Below are positions 32,447 through 44,070 of a stretch of DNA of 64,000 nt, one piece after another. Numbering within the stretch: position 1 is the first letter of the stretch; each line of letters begins with the position of its first letter. A program made the position numbers and the translations under genes. The notes under the pieces are model-generated. The model was given only the letters and a program-made list of their open reading frames with translations, was not told the origin of the DNA and ran no database searches. Source of the DNA: Acanthacorydalis orientalis (lineage: Eukaryota; Arthropoda; Insecta; Megaloptera; Corydalidae); NCBI GenBank assembly GCA_034766995.1, contig CM068315.1, positions 10,976,510-11,040,509 of the forward strand, read 5' to 3'.

Positions 32447-33800
32447 TATATCTAATTATTTTTGTATTGTAGAGCACATTTATGACTTCAAGCAATGGAA
32501 ATTGGTGAACATTTTGATGCAGCATCTAAAATGATAAAATTGTTCAAGCATCAGTTTAGAACATGTGATTTTACCAATTTCCTACAAAACTGCATGAACA
32601 GATCAGCAGTCCCCTCTTTGTGCTTGGAAAGACAAGTGTGATATAGTTTTTGTTTATTAACATAATCTACATTATTGTTAATAATAAATAAAGTGGTTTA
32701 ATAGGTATAGTTTTAAAAATAACAATTTTTCAAAACCATGCTATGGGATACAATGATCCAGAGTACCTAATTTGTTTCTGAGTAACAATAAACATTTGTA
32801 TAGTAAGTGCTACTTAATTTTAACCACCGTCTATAGTGTTGCCATCAATCAATACGATGGGAACACCGATTACTCCTACCATTACAGATGTGATCGATCT
32901 ACAGGTAAATGTAAGTATTCACAAGTTTAATATTACGATTTATACTATAATTTATTTTGTAAAATTACAAACATTTCTATTATAATTACTATTCAAATTG
33001 TAGCCACCATCTGCACTGTTGCTATTATTATTTTAAATGGAATCACTGATGGTGTAAGTTAATTGAGTAATTCAAAACAGTAACAAAGTTATACGATAAA
33101 ATATATTTTAGATCACAACTTTGGAGGAGCCATCAGAAATTGCCACATTCCATACAAACTCGATTTAAATTAGTGCCAACAAGGATGCAACGCCTCTAGT
33201 AACAAACTTCAAAAAAGTCTCGTGTGAGTAGTTATTATTGTATAATATGATTTATACATCTGACATTCAAAATTTATTAATTTTATTTACATTGTAGAAA
33301 TCAACACTTACATCTCTTCGAGATATTAGAAAACAAACACGTCGAATACAGGTAAATTTATGAAAATTTTAAGAAGGAAACAATAATATATCTATACTCT
33401 GAAGCATGTTTGTGCAAAAAATAAAAAGAAATATAAAGGCGTTCTGTTATGAAGCTGTACAGATCACTTGGATCTAGTTTTCAAAGATCTTCCTGCTACT
33501 GCCCAATTCTTGTTGGCTTCATAGGTAATAATTTTTTCAAATTAAATGTTTACATTATTATTTATAAATTAACAAACATAAATATATTTTATACAACTTT
33601 GTGTCAAGGGTGTGGCAGATTCGGGCAGATGGTGGTCAAAAGAAGAGAAGTAGTTACGTTTGTCTTTCTGGAAAAGAAATCCAAAAGGTTATCGTTTATG
33701 ACGGAAATTAATTGCTCTACATGCCAATCGTTTTCATGCCATAGAATTTTAACCTTGTTATCTAGAGTTTTCATGTATGTGGTTGAATGAGGCTATAATT
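32150..33800 (+). pseudogene. Unresolved split locus, probably decayed gene
   Basis: Several short open blocks are bounded by splice-like sites but do not join into one frame. ATGTCC near 32170 starts [19 protein letters not shown]. 32495-32641 encodes MEIGEHFDAASKMIKLFKHQ and about 28 more residues. 32824-32904 reads PPSIVLPSINTMGTPITPTI... and ends at CAG|GTAAAT, but has no AG before it. 33004-33053 starts after TTGTAG with a closely similar CCACC.TCT sequence, suggesting exon duplication, and hits TAA. 33112-33223 starts after TTTTAG (ITTLEEPSEIATFHTNSI, stop). Around 33300-33352 reads KSTLTSLRDIRKQTRRIQ before CAG|GTAAAT. I do not recognise the family. It could also be a fast-evolving real gene whose exons I have misjoined. 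Confidence 0.3.
32236..32449. repeat. Three tandem copies of a unit containing a (TA)n array
   Basis: AACTTTAATTCTTAATAGTT followed by a TA run occurs at 32236 and 32272, and with one change at 32350. The TA runs grow from about 15 to 57 to 60 bases. The last ends in (ACAC) at 32431-32446. Confidence 0.9.
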
Positions 33801-33869
33801 TGAATAACATTTTGTACAGCAATTATTAAACAATGATGCACCAAGCTAAGAACAAGAACTGAAAATATA

Positions 33870-33925
<56 letters not shown>

Positions 33926-36440
33926 GTGTGTGTGTGTGTAGATACATTATATAAAAAATATAAATAAAATTAACTCAGTTTTTATTACCATTTTATTTAA
34001 AAAGTATTTTATTCATCTTATTGTCTTTTTCATTTAGATTCATCAAATGTAGAAGAATTAAATACAACAAGAATTTTAAACTAATTTACAAAAAAGACAA
34101 CCACCAGATATTTTATAAATTAAGATTTCACTGCTTACATGTTTTATTTTCAATAATGAGATATAATTATTAATCAAAATGACATGATACCCAGTACAAA
34201 AAACAGAAACAATGAACACTTTATCTAATAAATAAAAAAATAAACATACATATATTTTATTAATTCTTCAATTATATATTCAGGTAGAAACAGCTTTCTG
34301 TAAAGTTATTTACCATAAATGTAATATTGTGTAACTAGTTAAATTAAAATATAGCAGTTTCAATTTGAATGATTTAGTACGATTTCTGTAGAAAATATAT
34401 ACTTATGTAAAAATAAACATAAATTTATTAGTATTCAAAAAAGTATTGATTAAAATTAGTGTTTTATTTAAGAATTGATATTGTAAATAAAGCATAAAAA
34501 AGGCAAAGCTTGTTAATTTCAACATTCGTGCCTAATACAAATTAAGTATTGTTTTTTTTTAAAAAAATTGCGTTGTAATATATTTATTGGTTTAAATTAC
34601 AAACTTATTGATACTTTTTAATCAATTTATATTGTATTATATTATTACTTGGCTAAATGTGCTGACATACATGTATACTATACATATTTACAAACAGCTG
34701 CATTTATGTCAAATTTAATGTTATATGATTTTTTATGCATACAAAAATAAAATAAAAAAATTAAACTATTGTTTAAATCTATTTAATTTGGTTTATTAAT
34801 TATATACGTATGAGAAAATTAATTAAAATGTTTTTATTAACAAAGATAATTTAATGTAAATGAATTGGTTCATTGAATTCCGATTGTTAATGACTTTACC
34901 CATAGATAAAGGCTCATTAGCTATCGAAGCGCCCTAAAACCCAAACACCTGACTTCACTAAAAACTTTTTGTATATAATTTTGAAGTTGGCATTAACTCT
35001 CCAAAGAACATGCATTGATAAGTTATTGAAGCAATGTTGGTACTACACTTAAAATTTACTAATTTCTCTTATCATTTTTGAATTTATTCACTTTACTTCA
35101 GTCTGTTATCACGAGTGCATCAAAATACACGGAGTTGTCAGTGACATTTCTCTTAGTGATTTTTTGGTTTAGTTGTTGCAGTTTAATATTTTTGAGAGTA
35201 TTTATTTCCATTCTTGGAATAATTATTTTACTTAAATGTTCTGTTTTTAATCTAAAAAGGAGGATGAATCTTTCTATATATGTTTAAAACGTTACGGTTT
35301 AATTTTTTATTATAAATTAAATTGATGAAATATGAATGGGTTTTAATAAATCGTAATTATTTTATATATCCATTATGGTGTGATGTACATTTTTACTCTT
35401 TGAATAATTTTTCGGGTAAATACCTACTGAGTTTCATTAACGTTTATAATCGATTAATTTAACTTTTTAAATCTAAAATTATAGGATGGATATATATAAT
35501 ACTTATGAGAATTCTCATATATTGAATTCTTGTACATTATTTCAAATGATCGGTTTTCTGTCGGCCATCTTGCCTAACAAACGTGTCAATGTTAGTTCCA
35601 GAATCGTTCGTTGAAATAGAATATTCTATTATTTATTAAAAAATATCTTGTTGTTTTATTAATCATTGGTTATTTATTAAATTGAATCGATTTAAAGTTT
35701 ATAATCATTTCTTTGGAATCTGTATAAAATTTACAATATGTTACGTTTAAAATGTCTAATTTAAATTAAAATAATTTTGGAAACCATTTTTGATTCATTA
35801 ACAGGCCGCCATATTGAAGTTTGACTTTCCGTTCTTCCTGAATGTTCAATTTACAGTCGTTTTTCATTAATGACGAGTTATTTGTGAGTTTAAGTAAAGT
35901 TACTCCGATTTTAATTAAATTTATCTGTTTTGTGCGTTTAGTCAAAATCTTTATGATTTTATTATACTGAGGTATTATGAAGGTATAATACATTTTTACT
36001 GTTTACAATTCAAACCATTAAATGAAATATTTTTATACTCACACTTCTTACTATATGTGGCCACAGCCTGCTTTTTTTACGTCGATAAAATGATGTTTGT
36101 TGTATTTTTTATTATTATAAAACGTTAAATGTTTGAATTACATTTAATTTTTGCATAAGTTCATTTTATTCATCATTTATTTATTGAACTTTTTCAAATT
36201 TAAATTTATTTCTGCAAAAATCAATTAATTAGTAGTTGTAAAACATAATTTTTTGAATTATTTTACATTTCGTACAATATTTGATGTTTCAAAATTAAAA
36301 GCTCAATGTTGGCCATTATTGATTATAAAAGATTCATTTAATTAGATCTATAAAAAAAGAACAGAGCAAATGACAAGCAATATGAACAAAAATATTATTT
36401 GTTGACATATTCATAACAAAGAAGTGTATTTTTTTGCACT
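33801..36440. other. Intergenic AT-rich DNA
   Basis: No gene, transposon or repeat unit recognised, apart from a (TA)n(TG)n array at about 33876-33940. (TA)n arrays then stop until 37579. Confidence 0.5.
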
Positions 36441-36727
36441 TTGTGTGAAGTAGTGATCAGTGTGTTTAGTGTGAAGAATCGTCAGTGTGAAGAATCGCCA
36501 GTGCAAGGAAAAGTATCAACACCAGGTTTTTGCAATCCGATTATTTTTTACTGTAAACCAACGCAATTTCCATCGTGTTTCCTTTACTATCTCAGTGAGT
36601 TTTCACTGATATCGTTTTAAAAAAAATGTTTAAAACAATTCGATGTTAATTTTAATATTTAGTTATTAAAACGATATCAGCTGTATGTATGTGGACGGAT
36701 AATTATTATTTATTTTAACACATTAGG

Positions 36728-37010
36728 TCGGTTTCAAGACTGATGGTCTTCAGTATATGCGGTGTTATATTGAACGATTATCAGTTTTGTAATCGGCGCA
36801 CGGAGCTTTCGGGGTGGATGAATTGCTGTAAAGCGAAGTTGAAGCCTACGACTCCACGATTTTTCTACACATGTTTTTCAGGTGTTAGGTTAAGGCTGCC
36901 CGTCGTGCAGCTTAGATTAGGAACGCATATATTAATCCGCTTCACGGGTTGTATATGTCGTCTCACCTTGTAGCAGGTGTAGATTAGGAGTGGCTCGGAT
37001 CAAATGGATT
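36728..37010 (+). ncRNA. Conserved exon-like block of copy A, probably non-coding RNA
   Basis: This block is nearly identical to 40019-40313, at about 96% by eye, while the flanks on both sides differ more and contain indels. It starts after ACATTAG, as a spliced exon would. A 76-codon frame runs through it. Between the two copies I count seven replacement changes and one silent change in that frame, and the ATG is lost in copy B, so protein-level constraint is unlikely. Transcription is inferred, not shown. Confidence 0.35.
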
Positions 37011-37386
37011 TCGAGTCCTAGCTCATTGTTTTTTTCTCTGTGTTTTCTCTTTCAGGTCCCAGAACTTCAATCTCTTTTTTATTTGTTGTAATTTAAAGTC
37101 GATTTTTTTGCTTTGTCGATTCAGTAAATTTAGTTTTTTGTCGATTTGAATTAGTTTGATTGTTAATTTTTTGCCTTTATTTTTTTTAATATTAATGTTG
37201 ATTTGTTTTCATTGAATTAGTAGTAGTTTTATTTTGTTGCAGTTTTATTTTTTCTTAATTGTAGCTTTTGTTTGATTTTGTAGGTTTTATTTTTAGTTGA
37301 TTTAAAGTAGTTAATTTTGTTTTGTTTTGTCTTGATAATTAATTTTGTTTTCATAATTAACTTCATTCCCTCGCCATGGATTGTGG

Positions 37387-37413
37387 GGCAATGGTGCAAA
37401 TCGTACCATTGCC
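37387..37413 (+). other. 11-bp RNA hairpin, copy A
   Basis: GGCAATGGTGC, loop AAATC, then GTACCATTGCC: an 11-pair stem with one G-U pair. The copy in unit B has A-U at that pair. Too short for a microRNA precursor. It sits about 10 bases after a conserved CCCTCGCCATGGATTG. Confidence 0.5.
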
Positions 37414-37578
37414 ATGTGTGTTTGGTAATCAGATCAATTATGCTTCATAACAGAATCTGCATATTTAGATTCTAATACAAGTGATAACGCGTTTTGGAAT
37501 CTTGTATGTATTGTTCGCCTTTGATACATAATTTATTTGGTTAATGTATGATTCCCGAAATTGCGTTTGCGTTGTACA

Positions 37579-37624
<46 letters not shown>

Positions 37625-38559
37625 TAGTTATTTAAGTTCAGTTAGTGCATACAGTTAACTCGATTTGTTTTATCAGACTGGTAAACATTTTAAATCTGAA
37701 AATAGATCAAATTTTCATTTACATCTGATAAAACTTAATTTAATCAAAATGGCAAACTAATTAGACAGAAGACAAAAAGTGTACGTTTTTTATGAATACT
37801 AGATGCATTCAGCTTTCTATCGATTTGAGTAATGATCGAAAGAGAGTTATGAAAATCGTAATCGCTGCTTACAAATATGTTCATACAAATTGTATATATT
37901 TCTGGATTCTGGTCAAATGGTTAATTTAGTTTTGATTAAATTCGCGGAGTGTATTCAGTGTAAGTGTTTACTTTCGAATGGATTCGGTGGGTAAAAAAAT
38001 GTACAATTCATATTTATTTTTTTAAATTGATATATTTTCTAATAACTTTTTGTTTCAGCTGTCAAGAAAGTGCACATCGATTTCAATCGATTATTTTTTT
38101 TCGATAATATTCGATCTGTTTCCATTTCCTGTCAGTTCTTTTTTCAAAACGATAATGTTTTTAATTTTTATCATTTAATACACGATCAGAAATTTTCAGT
38201 TTCCATTTCTTAGACGATTCATCGAATTTTCTTTGTGACATTCTTTCTGTTATTGAACATGTAAAGATTCAAAAACTTTCTTAAAACATCGAACAATACC
38301 ACCATTCAAATCAAATATAATATCCGTATTACAATGAATAACTTGTATTGAAATGTATTGATCGATTCTCATATAAATTTCTTGCTTCCCAATAACATTA
38401 AGTTCTGTCAACATCATCACCAAGCTAAATAATATGCAATTAGCAAAACTACCCCCTACTATGAACTGACAGGTTTTTTTCCATAGTAAATTCATTCATC
38501 TTAGATTTACATCCGACTGAAAAGATATAGATTTTCAAATATCTCTTGGATCCACAATC

Positions 38560-39270
38560 AGTTTGTTGATTTTCTATTTCAATATTTTGTTTTTATAAAA
38601 ATTAATAGTTGACAGAACATTCAAAATAAATAATCATTCAATAAATTCTCTTCACAAAATTAATATATAAACAGTTTCTTAGACAACAGTATATTTTAAC
38701 AATACTTTCAATAATTTATTTGTATGTACATAAAGAGATCAGATATCATTCAACAGAAACCATTTTTCATTAAACTTCTTTCTTCACAGAAATTGTACTT
38801 TAAACTTTATCTCAGATGACAGTCATTCGTTAATAATTTTTCAAGTTTCTCTTATATCAAGAATCACTTCTAGTTTTTCTCATTTTCTGACTCAATAATT
38901 TATTTTATGTACATAAATATATCAGAGATAATTCAACATAAATCATTTTTCAATAAATTTCTCTTCTTTCTTCATATAATAATTTTTCGAATGACATATT
39001 TGTTAATAAATTTTCTAATTTTTATTACATCGATAATCATTTTCACGATTTTCTAATTTGTCACTTCAATTTTTCATTCTTATTCACATAAATGGTTCAA
39101 ATGCCTTTCAACACAGGTCATTTTTCAATCAATTCTTTTTTTCTTTTTTTAACCATTTGAACCTTAAACTTTTTGTCTGATCCAATCATTTTTTAATTAA
39201 TTCTCCAATGAATGACAAAAACGTTTCAATAGATAAAATTTGTATTTATGATTTTTAAAGTTCTCATTGT
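38560..39270. repeat. Diverged tandem repeat of about 170-190 bp
   Basis: Successive blocks share TTATGTACATAAA..ATCAGA..ATTCAACA followed by ATTTTTCA.TAAA.TTC.CTTCTTTCTTCA and TTAATAA.TTTTC. About four degenerate units can be followed. The same array recurs at about 41390-41790 and 47890-48560. Confidence 0.65.
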
Positions 39271-39296
39271 CGTTCATTGGAACAATACAGGCAGAC

Positions 39297-39341
39297 TTCT
39301 AATTTAATCAATGGATCACGGATCGATTGATTAAATTAGAA
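39297..39341. repeat. Near-perfect palindrome with 21-bp arms
   Basis: The left arm (39297-39317) begins TTCTAATTTAATCAAT. The right arm (39321-39341) is its inverse with a single mismatch. Only ACG lies between them. It marks an abrupt switch from AT-rich repeat to GC-rich DNA on its right. Confidence 0.9.
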
Positions 39342-39344
39342 AAA

Positions 39345-39690
39345 AAGCGCTCCTCGTACCGTTCGTCCGTCTGTCATGCCGTCTCGGTTCGGTCCGGGAC
39401 GGCGGTCGCGTTTATAAAACGACTCAGAACCGTCAGTTCCTGTCGTTTTTAAAAATAATTTGTCATCGAATTCGTCTAAATCAAAATGTTCTATTTAAGA
39501 ATTCTGTGTGTGCGCGAAAAGTAGTAAAAGTAATGCCGGGCATTGTTTGAGTCTTCGATTGCGTCCTCGATCTCCTGTCCGAGTGGCCCGTACGGGCGCG
39601 CCCGCGACGAGGCTCCGCAGGAGAGAGGTACCCGGGAGTGTTTGCTTTTTGATTATCAGATCGGACGTACGACCGTCCGTTAAAAAATAG
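39345..39690 (+). promoter_or_regulatory. GC-rich island with TATA box between repeat copies
   Basis: CpG-rich sequence unlike anything else in the window, with CGTCCGTCTG, CCGGGACGGCGGTCGCG and GGGCGCGCCCGCG. TATAAA is at 39413-39418 and an initiator-like TCAGTT at 39433-39438. That spacing is shorter than the usual 30 or so, so the exact start is uncertain. It is unique to the A/B junction and points toward copy B, so it is the best candidate promoter for a transcript of the cluster. Confidence 0.45.
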
Positions 39691-40018
39691 TATATAGTAT
39701 ATTCGTTTCAATTAAGTGTTCTGTGGTTCCTGTCCGAAATGGAGAGCTGTGTTTAGTGTGAAGAAAAGGATCTACAAAGGTTTGCTAGACGAAACGTCAG
39801 AAAGTATCCAGGTTTTTACAATTCAATTATTTTTTACTGTAAACCAACGCAATTTCCGTCGTGTTTTCCTTTACTATCTCAGTGAGTTTTCACTGATGTC
39901 GTTTTAAAAAAAAATGTTTAAAACAATTCAAGATTCATTTTAATATTTAGTTATTGATACGATATCAGCTGTATGTATGCATGTGGATGGATACTTATTA
40001 TTTATTTTCACACATTAG

Positions 40019-40313
40019 GTTGGTTTCAGGACTGGTGGTCTTCAATATATGCGGTGTTATATTGAACGATTATCAGTTTTGTAATCGACGCACGGAGCTT
40101 TCGGGGTGGATGAATTGCTATAAAGCGAAGTTGAAGCCTTCGACTCCACGATTTTTCTACACATGTTTTTCAGATGTTAGGCAATGGCTGCCCATCGTGC
40201 AGCTTAGATTAGGAACGCATATATTAATCCGCTTCACGGGTTGTATATGTCGTCTCACCTTGTAGCAGGTGTAGAGTAGGAGTGGCTCGGATCAAATGGA
40301 TTTCGAGTCCTAG
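40019..40313 (+). ncRNA. Conserved exon-like block of copy B, probably non-coding RNA
   Basis: Counterpart of 36728-37010. It lies downstream of the GC-rich island and a GTGAGT donor, so a transcript from the island could splice into it. A joined frame without any ATG runs about 120 codons in this copy, but a single-base difference in the preceding block shifts it in copy A. This again argues against protein coding. Confidence 0.35.
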
Positions 40314-40673
40314 ATCAATGTTTTTTTTCTCTTTGTTTTCTCTTTCAGGTCCCAGAACTTCAATCTCTTTTTTGTTTGTTGTAATTTAAAGTAGATTTTA
40401 TTACTTTGTCGATTCAATAACTTTAGAGTTTTTTGACGATTTCAATTAGTTTGATTTTTTTAATATTAGTATTGATTGGTTTTGATTGAATTAGTAGTAG
40501 TTTTATTTTGTTTGTTTTATTTATTCTTAATTGTAGCTTTTGTTTGATTTTTAAGTTTTGTTTTTAGTTGATTTAAGGTAGTTAATTTTCCATTGATAAT
40601 TAAGTTCAATTTAATTTTGTTTAATTTTGTTTTGTTTTGATAATTAACTTCATTCCCTCGCCATGGATTGTGG

Positions 40674-40700
40674 GGCAATGGTACAAATCGTACCATTGCC
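40674..40700 (+). other. 11-bp RNA hairpin, copy B
   Basis: GGCAATGGTAC, loop AAATC, then GTACCATTGCC: a perfect 11-pair stem. Compared with copy A the only stem change is A-U here against G-U there, which keeps the pairing in RNA. Confidence 0.5.
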
Positions 40701-40864
40701 ATGTGTGTTTGGCAATCAGATCAATTATGCTTCATAACAGAATGTACATATTAAGATTCTAATACAAGTGATAACGCGTTTTGGAATCTTGAATGTATTG
40801 TTCTACTTTGATACATAATTTATTTGGTTAATGTGTGATTCCCGAAATTGCGTTTGTTTTACAG

Positions 40865-40874
40865 TGTATATATA

Positions 40875-40941
<67 letters not shown>
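40865..40941. repeat. (TA)n array in copy B
   Basis: Occupies the same position in the unit as the array at 37579-37621 in copy A, so it predates that duplication. Confidence 0.9.
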
Positions 40942-40943
<2 letters not shown>

Positions 40944-41851
40944 TAGTTATTTAAGTTCAGTTAGTGCATACAGTTAACTCGATTTGTTTTATCAGACTTA
41001 ACATTTTATATATGAAAATAGATCAAATTTCATTGACATCTGATAAAACTTAATTTAATCAAAATGGCAAACTAATTAAACAGAAGACAAAAAGTGTATG
41101 ACTTTTATGAATACTAAATATATTCAGCTTTTTATCGATTTGAGTAATGATCGAAAGAGAGTTATGAAAATCTTAATTGCTGCTTATAAATGTATTCATA
41201 CAAATTGTATATATTTCTGGATTCTGGTTAAATGGTTAATTTAGTTTTGATTGAATTCGCGGAGTGTATTCAGTGAAAGTGTCGGCCATCTAGTGGATTC
41301 GTCAGGTAAAAAATGTACAATTCTTATTGTGTTAAATGATATATTTTCTAATATCTTTTTATTTCAGCTGTTAAAAAAATCCAAGTCGAATTCAATTTTC
41401 AAATTTCTCTTCTTTCTTCATATAATACTTTTTCAAACGACATATTTATTAATAAATTTTCTAATTTGTCACTTCAATGCTTCCTTTTTATACATATAAA
41501 TGATTCAGAGGTTATTCATCTCTGGAAACTTTTCAATACATTTTCTTTCCTCCTATAATAAAATTGAACTTGAAATAATTTGTTTGATCCAGTTATTTTT
41601 TAATTAATCCTCCAATGAATAACAAAAAAAAACTTCAGTAGATAAAAATCATTTATGATTTTTATTAAACCTTTCAATATTTCTCAATTTTTATCAGTAA
41701 TATTTATTAACCTCTGAACCTCCCCTACATAATTTAAAAGTTTTATTTCAGATAACAAGTTTACCAGTTCTCTCATCCAGGTATTTCTTAAGCCAATCAG
41801 TAAAATCAAAGCTTCAAAAATTAAATCTAAATACTTGTATCTTTTGAAATA

Positions 41852-43100
41852 TTAGAGTGTAATATATGAAATTGCGGAAATTGTAGGTGAGAATTAAAAC
41901 GCAGTATTTTTAACAGAACAAAATATATTTAATCAAAATAAGCTCCATCGGCTTCAATGGTCTTTTTCCACCGAGAAATTAAATTGTTTACCCCATTTTT
42001 ATAAAAATAGACATTTTTAGAGCTTATAAAGTTTTCGAATCCTTGAATCACTTCTGTTTGGTTTCAGATTTTTTTTATTTCTTAAATAATATTCCAAGTG
42101 GCGAAAAAGACGATAGTCTGTCGGTGAAAGATCTGATGAATAAGAGGGATGCGGTAAAATTTCATAATTTATTGAATTTAATTTGGAAATTATGATTCGA
42201 GATGTGCATAGTCCAGCATTCTCTTGCAATAGTATCGGCCCATATCTATTGATTAGTAGTGGCCGTTTTGTTTTTAATTTTTCATTCATGCTGTTGATTT
42301 CGCGACAATATGAATCAGCAATTTTAAAAAATAATAATGGATTATTTCTTTATTTGTTCACCACATAGTAACCGTGAGTTTCTTTTGGTGTAATGATTGC
42401 TTAGGTGTGTGACCTGGTGTTTCATTTGCATGTAACCGTTGTCCAGATCTTTTTCTGTTATCATACAGAATCCACTTTTCATCACAAGTAATAATTCGAT
42501 TTAAAAATTGAGTTTTATCATTCCGAATCTCTCGGTTTCTTTTCTTCAGTCACAGTTTCTAAGCATCTGTCAATGCGTGCGGCACCCACTTATCCCAACT
42601 ATTTCACCTTTCATATGGCAGCGAGATGACGAGAAACAGTCATAACATTAACACTTAAATCCCATGCGAGAGTTCGAACTGTTGTATGTGGATTAGCTTC
42701 CACCATGGCTCTTAAATGTTCTTCGTTCACAACGGTTTTGTACCTTCCTAGAGTCTCATTATCGAGATTCATATTACCGGAAAGAAATTTTTTGAACCAT
42801 AATTAAATTCTTATCTGGCTAGTCGACCCTTCTCCGAAAGCCCCATTGATATTTCCACCTGATACCATTGCAATTTGTCCCAGCTTCAAGTCATAAAAAA
42901 ATTGGACGTAAATCTTTGTGGATACCATCCTGTTAAAGGGCATAAAAAAATAAAAACAACAATAACTCAGTATTTTAAACCAATTTAAGGATATTAGTCA
43001 ATTCCAAATAGCTGAACTTGTAAAATCTTACACAATACCTTTCTCAATTGGAGTCGACCTCTGACTGTCTGAAATTCAGTAAATTGATATTATAAACTAA
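41852..43100 (-). mobile_element. Mariner transposon, left copy, inactive
   Basis: Ends with about 30-base terminal repeats (TTAGAGTGTAATATATGAAATTGC... on the left, inverse on the right) and is flanked by TA at 41850-41851 and 43101-43102. The 1,249-bp length is standard for mariner. It lies within unit B. Confidence 0.85.
41929..42928 (-). pseudogene. Mariner transposase pseudogene, left copy
   Basis: Minus-strand fragments in several frames: YDLKLGQNAMVSGG and AFGEGSTSQIR (N-terminal helix-turn-helix), then WILYDN and HTPK. The frame at 42017-42289 reads KRPLLINRYGPILLQENAG, SYSSDLSPTDYRLFRHLEYY. The end is WKKTIEADGAYFD. The usual HQDNA catalytic Asp is Glu here (LQENA), and stops and frameshifts are present. 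The closing catalytic Asp of SPTDYRLF is still there. Confidence 0.85.
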
Positions 43101-43529
43101 TATATTATTAACCAAGAAGAAAAATGGTTAATATTTCAATGCTGCAATATCAATCATAAGGCTTTTTTTTTAAAAAAAAAAATCCATTTAATTTCTTAAT
43201 TTAGATAATATTTGAAAATTAATTAGGATTTGAAACGTGTGTTCTTGTATCTGTGTGCGCACCTATCTATTAATTTACCTATACTTATTTATCTACAAAT
43301 CTGCCTTTCTACTATCTATCTGTTATTCTATCTATCTACGTATTAAATATCTATATTTTTTTATCTAGAAATCTGGCTATTAGTCGTTCTATTAATCTAT
43401 CTTCTAATATAATCTTACTATCTTTCTAATTATCTAGACTCATCTACCTCCATGTACATTTGTATCCGTATATGTATTATCATACATATATAAATACATT
43501 TATGTATGGTTGATCTAAAATAGATTACT

Positions 43530-44070
43530 TTTGTTTTGATAATTACCTTAATTCGCTCGCTATGGAGTTTCGGATAATTAAAATGGCAAACCAATTAAAC
43601 AGAAAATGTATGATTTTTATGAGTACTAGATGTACTCATCATTTTCTCGATTTAAGTAATGATCGAAAGAGATTTATGAAAATCGAATTGATGCTTACAA
43701 ATATGGTCATAAAAATTATATATATTTCTGGATTCTGGATAAGTGGTTAATTTATTTTTGATTAAATTCTCGGAGTGTACTCAGTGGAAGTGTCTACCGT
43801 CGAATGGATTCGTCAGGTAAAATATGTACAATTCTCATCTTTTTAAAATGATATATTTTCTAAAAACTTTTTATTTCAACTGTTAAAAAAATCCACGTCT
43901 AGTTCAATTATTTTTTTTGATATTTAATCTGTTTCCATTTCCTGTTAGCTATTTTTTCAAAACGATAATGTTTTAAATTTTTATCATTTAATAAACAATC
44001 AAATTTCAATTGCTATTTCTTAAACAATTCTTCAATTTTTTACTTGATATTTCTATTATTGAACATATTG
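43530..44070 (+). repeat. Non-coding repeat unit, partial copy C
   Basis: Starts at GTTTTGATAATTACCTTAAT with the hairpin segment deleted. It continues with TCTGGATTCTGGATAAGTGG, a block ending GGATTCGTCAG|GTAAAA near 43819 and an acceptor TTTATTTCAA near 43878, which differs from CAG in other copies. It ends near ATTGAACATATTG (44068). Its mirror image lies at 45155-45690. Confidence 0.6.

Larger units (their letters stand above)
36440..39280 (+). repeat. Non-coding repeat unit, copy A
   Basis: First copy of a spliced-looking unit repeated in this cluster. Order: an exon-like block ending at the donor CTCA|GTGAGT (near 36593); an acceptor CACATTAG at 36720-36727 before a conserved block (36728-37010); an acceptor CTCTTTCAG near 37056; the hairpin at 37387-37413; a (TA)n run at 37579-37621; a block ending GGATTCGGTGGGTAAAA near 37980-37996; an acceptor TTGTTTCAG near 38059; then a diverged tandem array (38560-39270). 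No frame longer than about 80 codons exists on either strand. Confidence 0.7.
39740..41851 (+). repeat. Non-coding repeat unit, copy B (5' part, up to the mariner insertion)
   Basis: Parallels copy A in order: donor CTCA|GTGAGT near 39884, acceptor CACATTAG before 40019, a conserved block (40019-40313), acceptor CTCTTTCAG near 40349, a hairpin (40674-40700), a (TA)n run (40865-40941), a block ending GATTCGTCAG|GTAAAA near 41306, acceptor TTATTTCAG near 41369, then the tandem array. It is interrupted at 41852 by a mariner and resumes at 43101-43250, where it matches copy D at 48690-48820. Confidence 0.7.

Noticed and set aside
36743..36973. 76-codon frame in repeat unit A, and its 103-codon counterpart at 39954-40265
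   Set aside because: The start is not conserved between copies, the copy-B ATG lies in intron-like sequence, and I count seven amino-acid changes to one silent change between copies.
37387..37413. MicroRNA precursor
   Set aside because: An 11-pair stem with a 5-base loop is too short for a 22-nt mature product, and the flanks do not extend the pairing.
39345..39690. Contaminating or bacterial insert
   Set aside because: The GC content is unusual, but there is no open bacterial-type frame. The TATA/initiator-like motifs and the smooth join into repeat unit B fit an insect promoter better.
40517..40702. 61-codon minus-strand frame
   Set aside because: It starts inside the hairpin and runs through low-complexity A/T sequence. 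It is not kept in copy A.
43562..43750. 62-codon frame starting MEFRIIKMANQL, and its mirror at 45468-45656
   Set aside because: In copies A and B the same sequence reads ATGGCAAACTAA, a stop after three codons. The two open copies are just the two arms of the inverted duplication.
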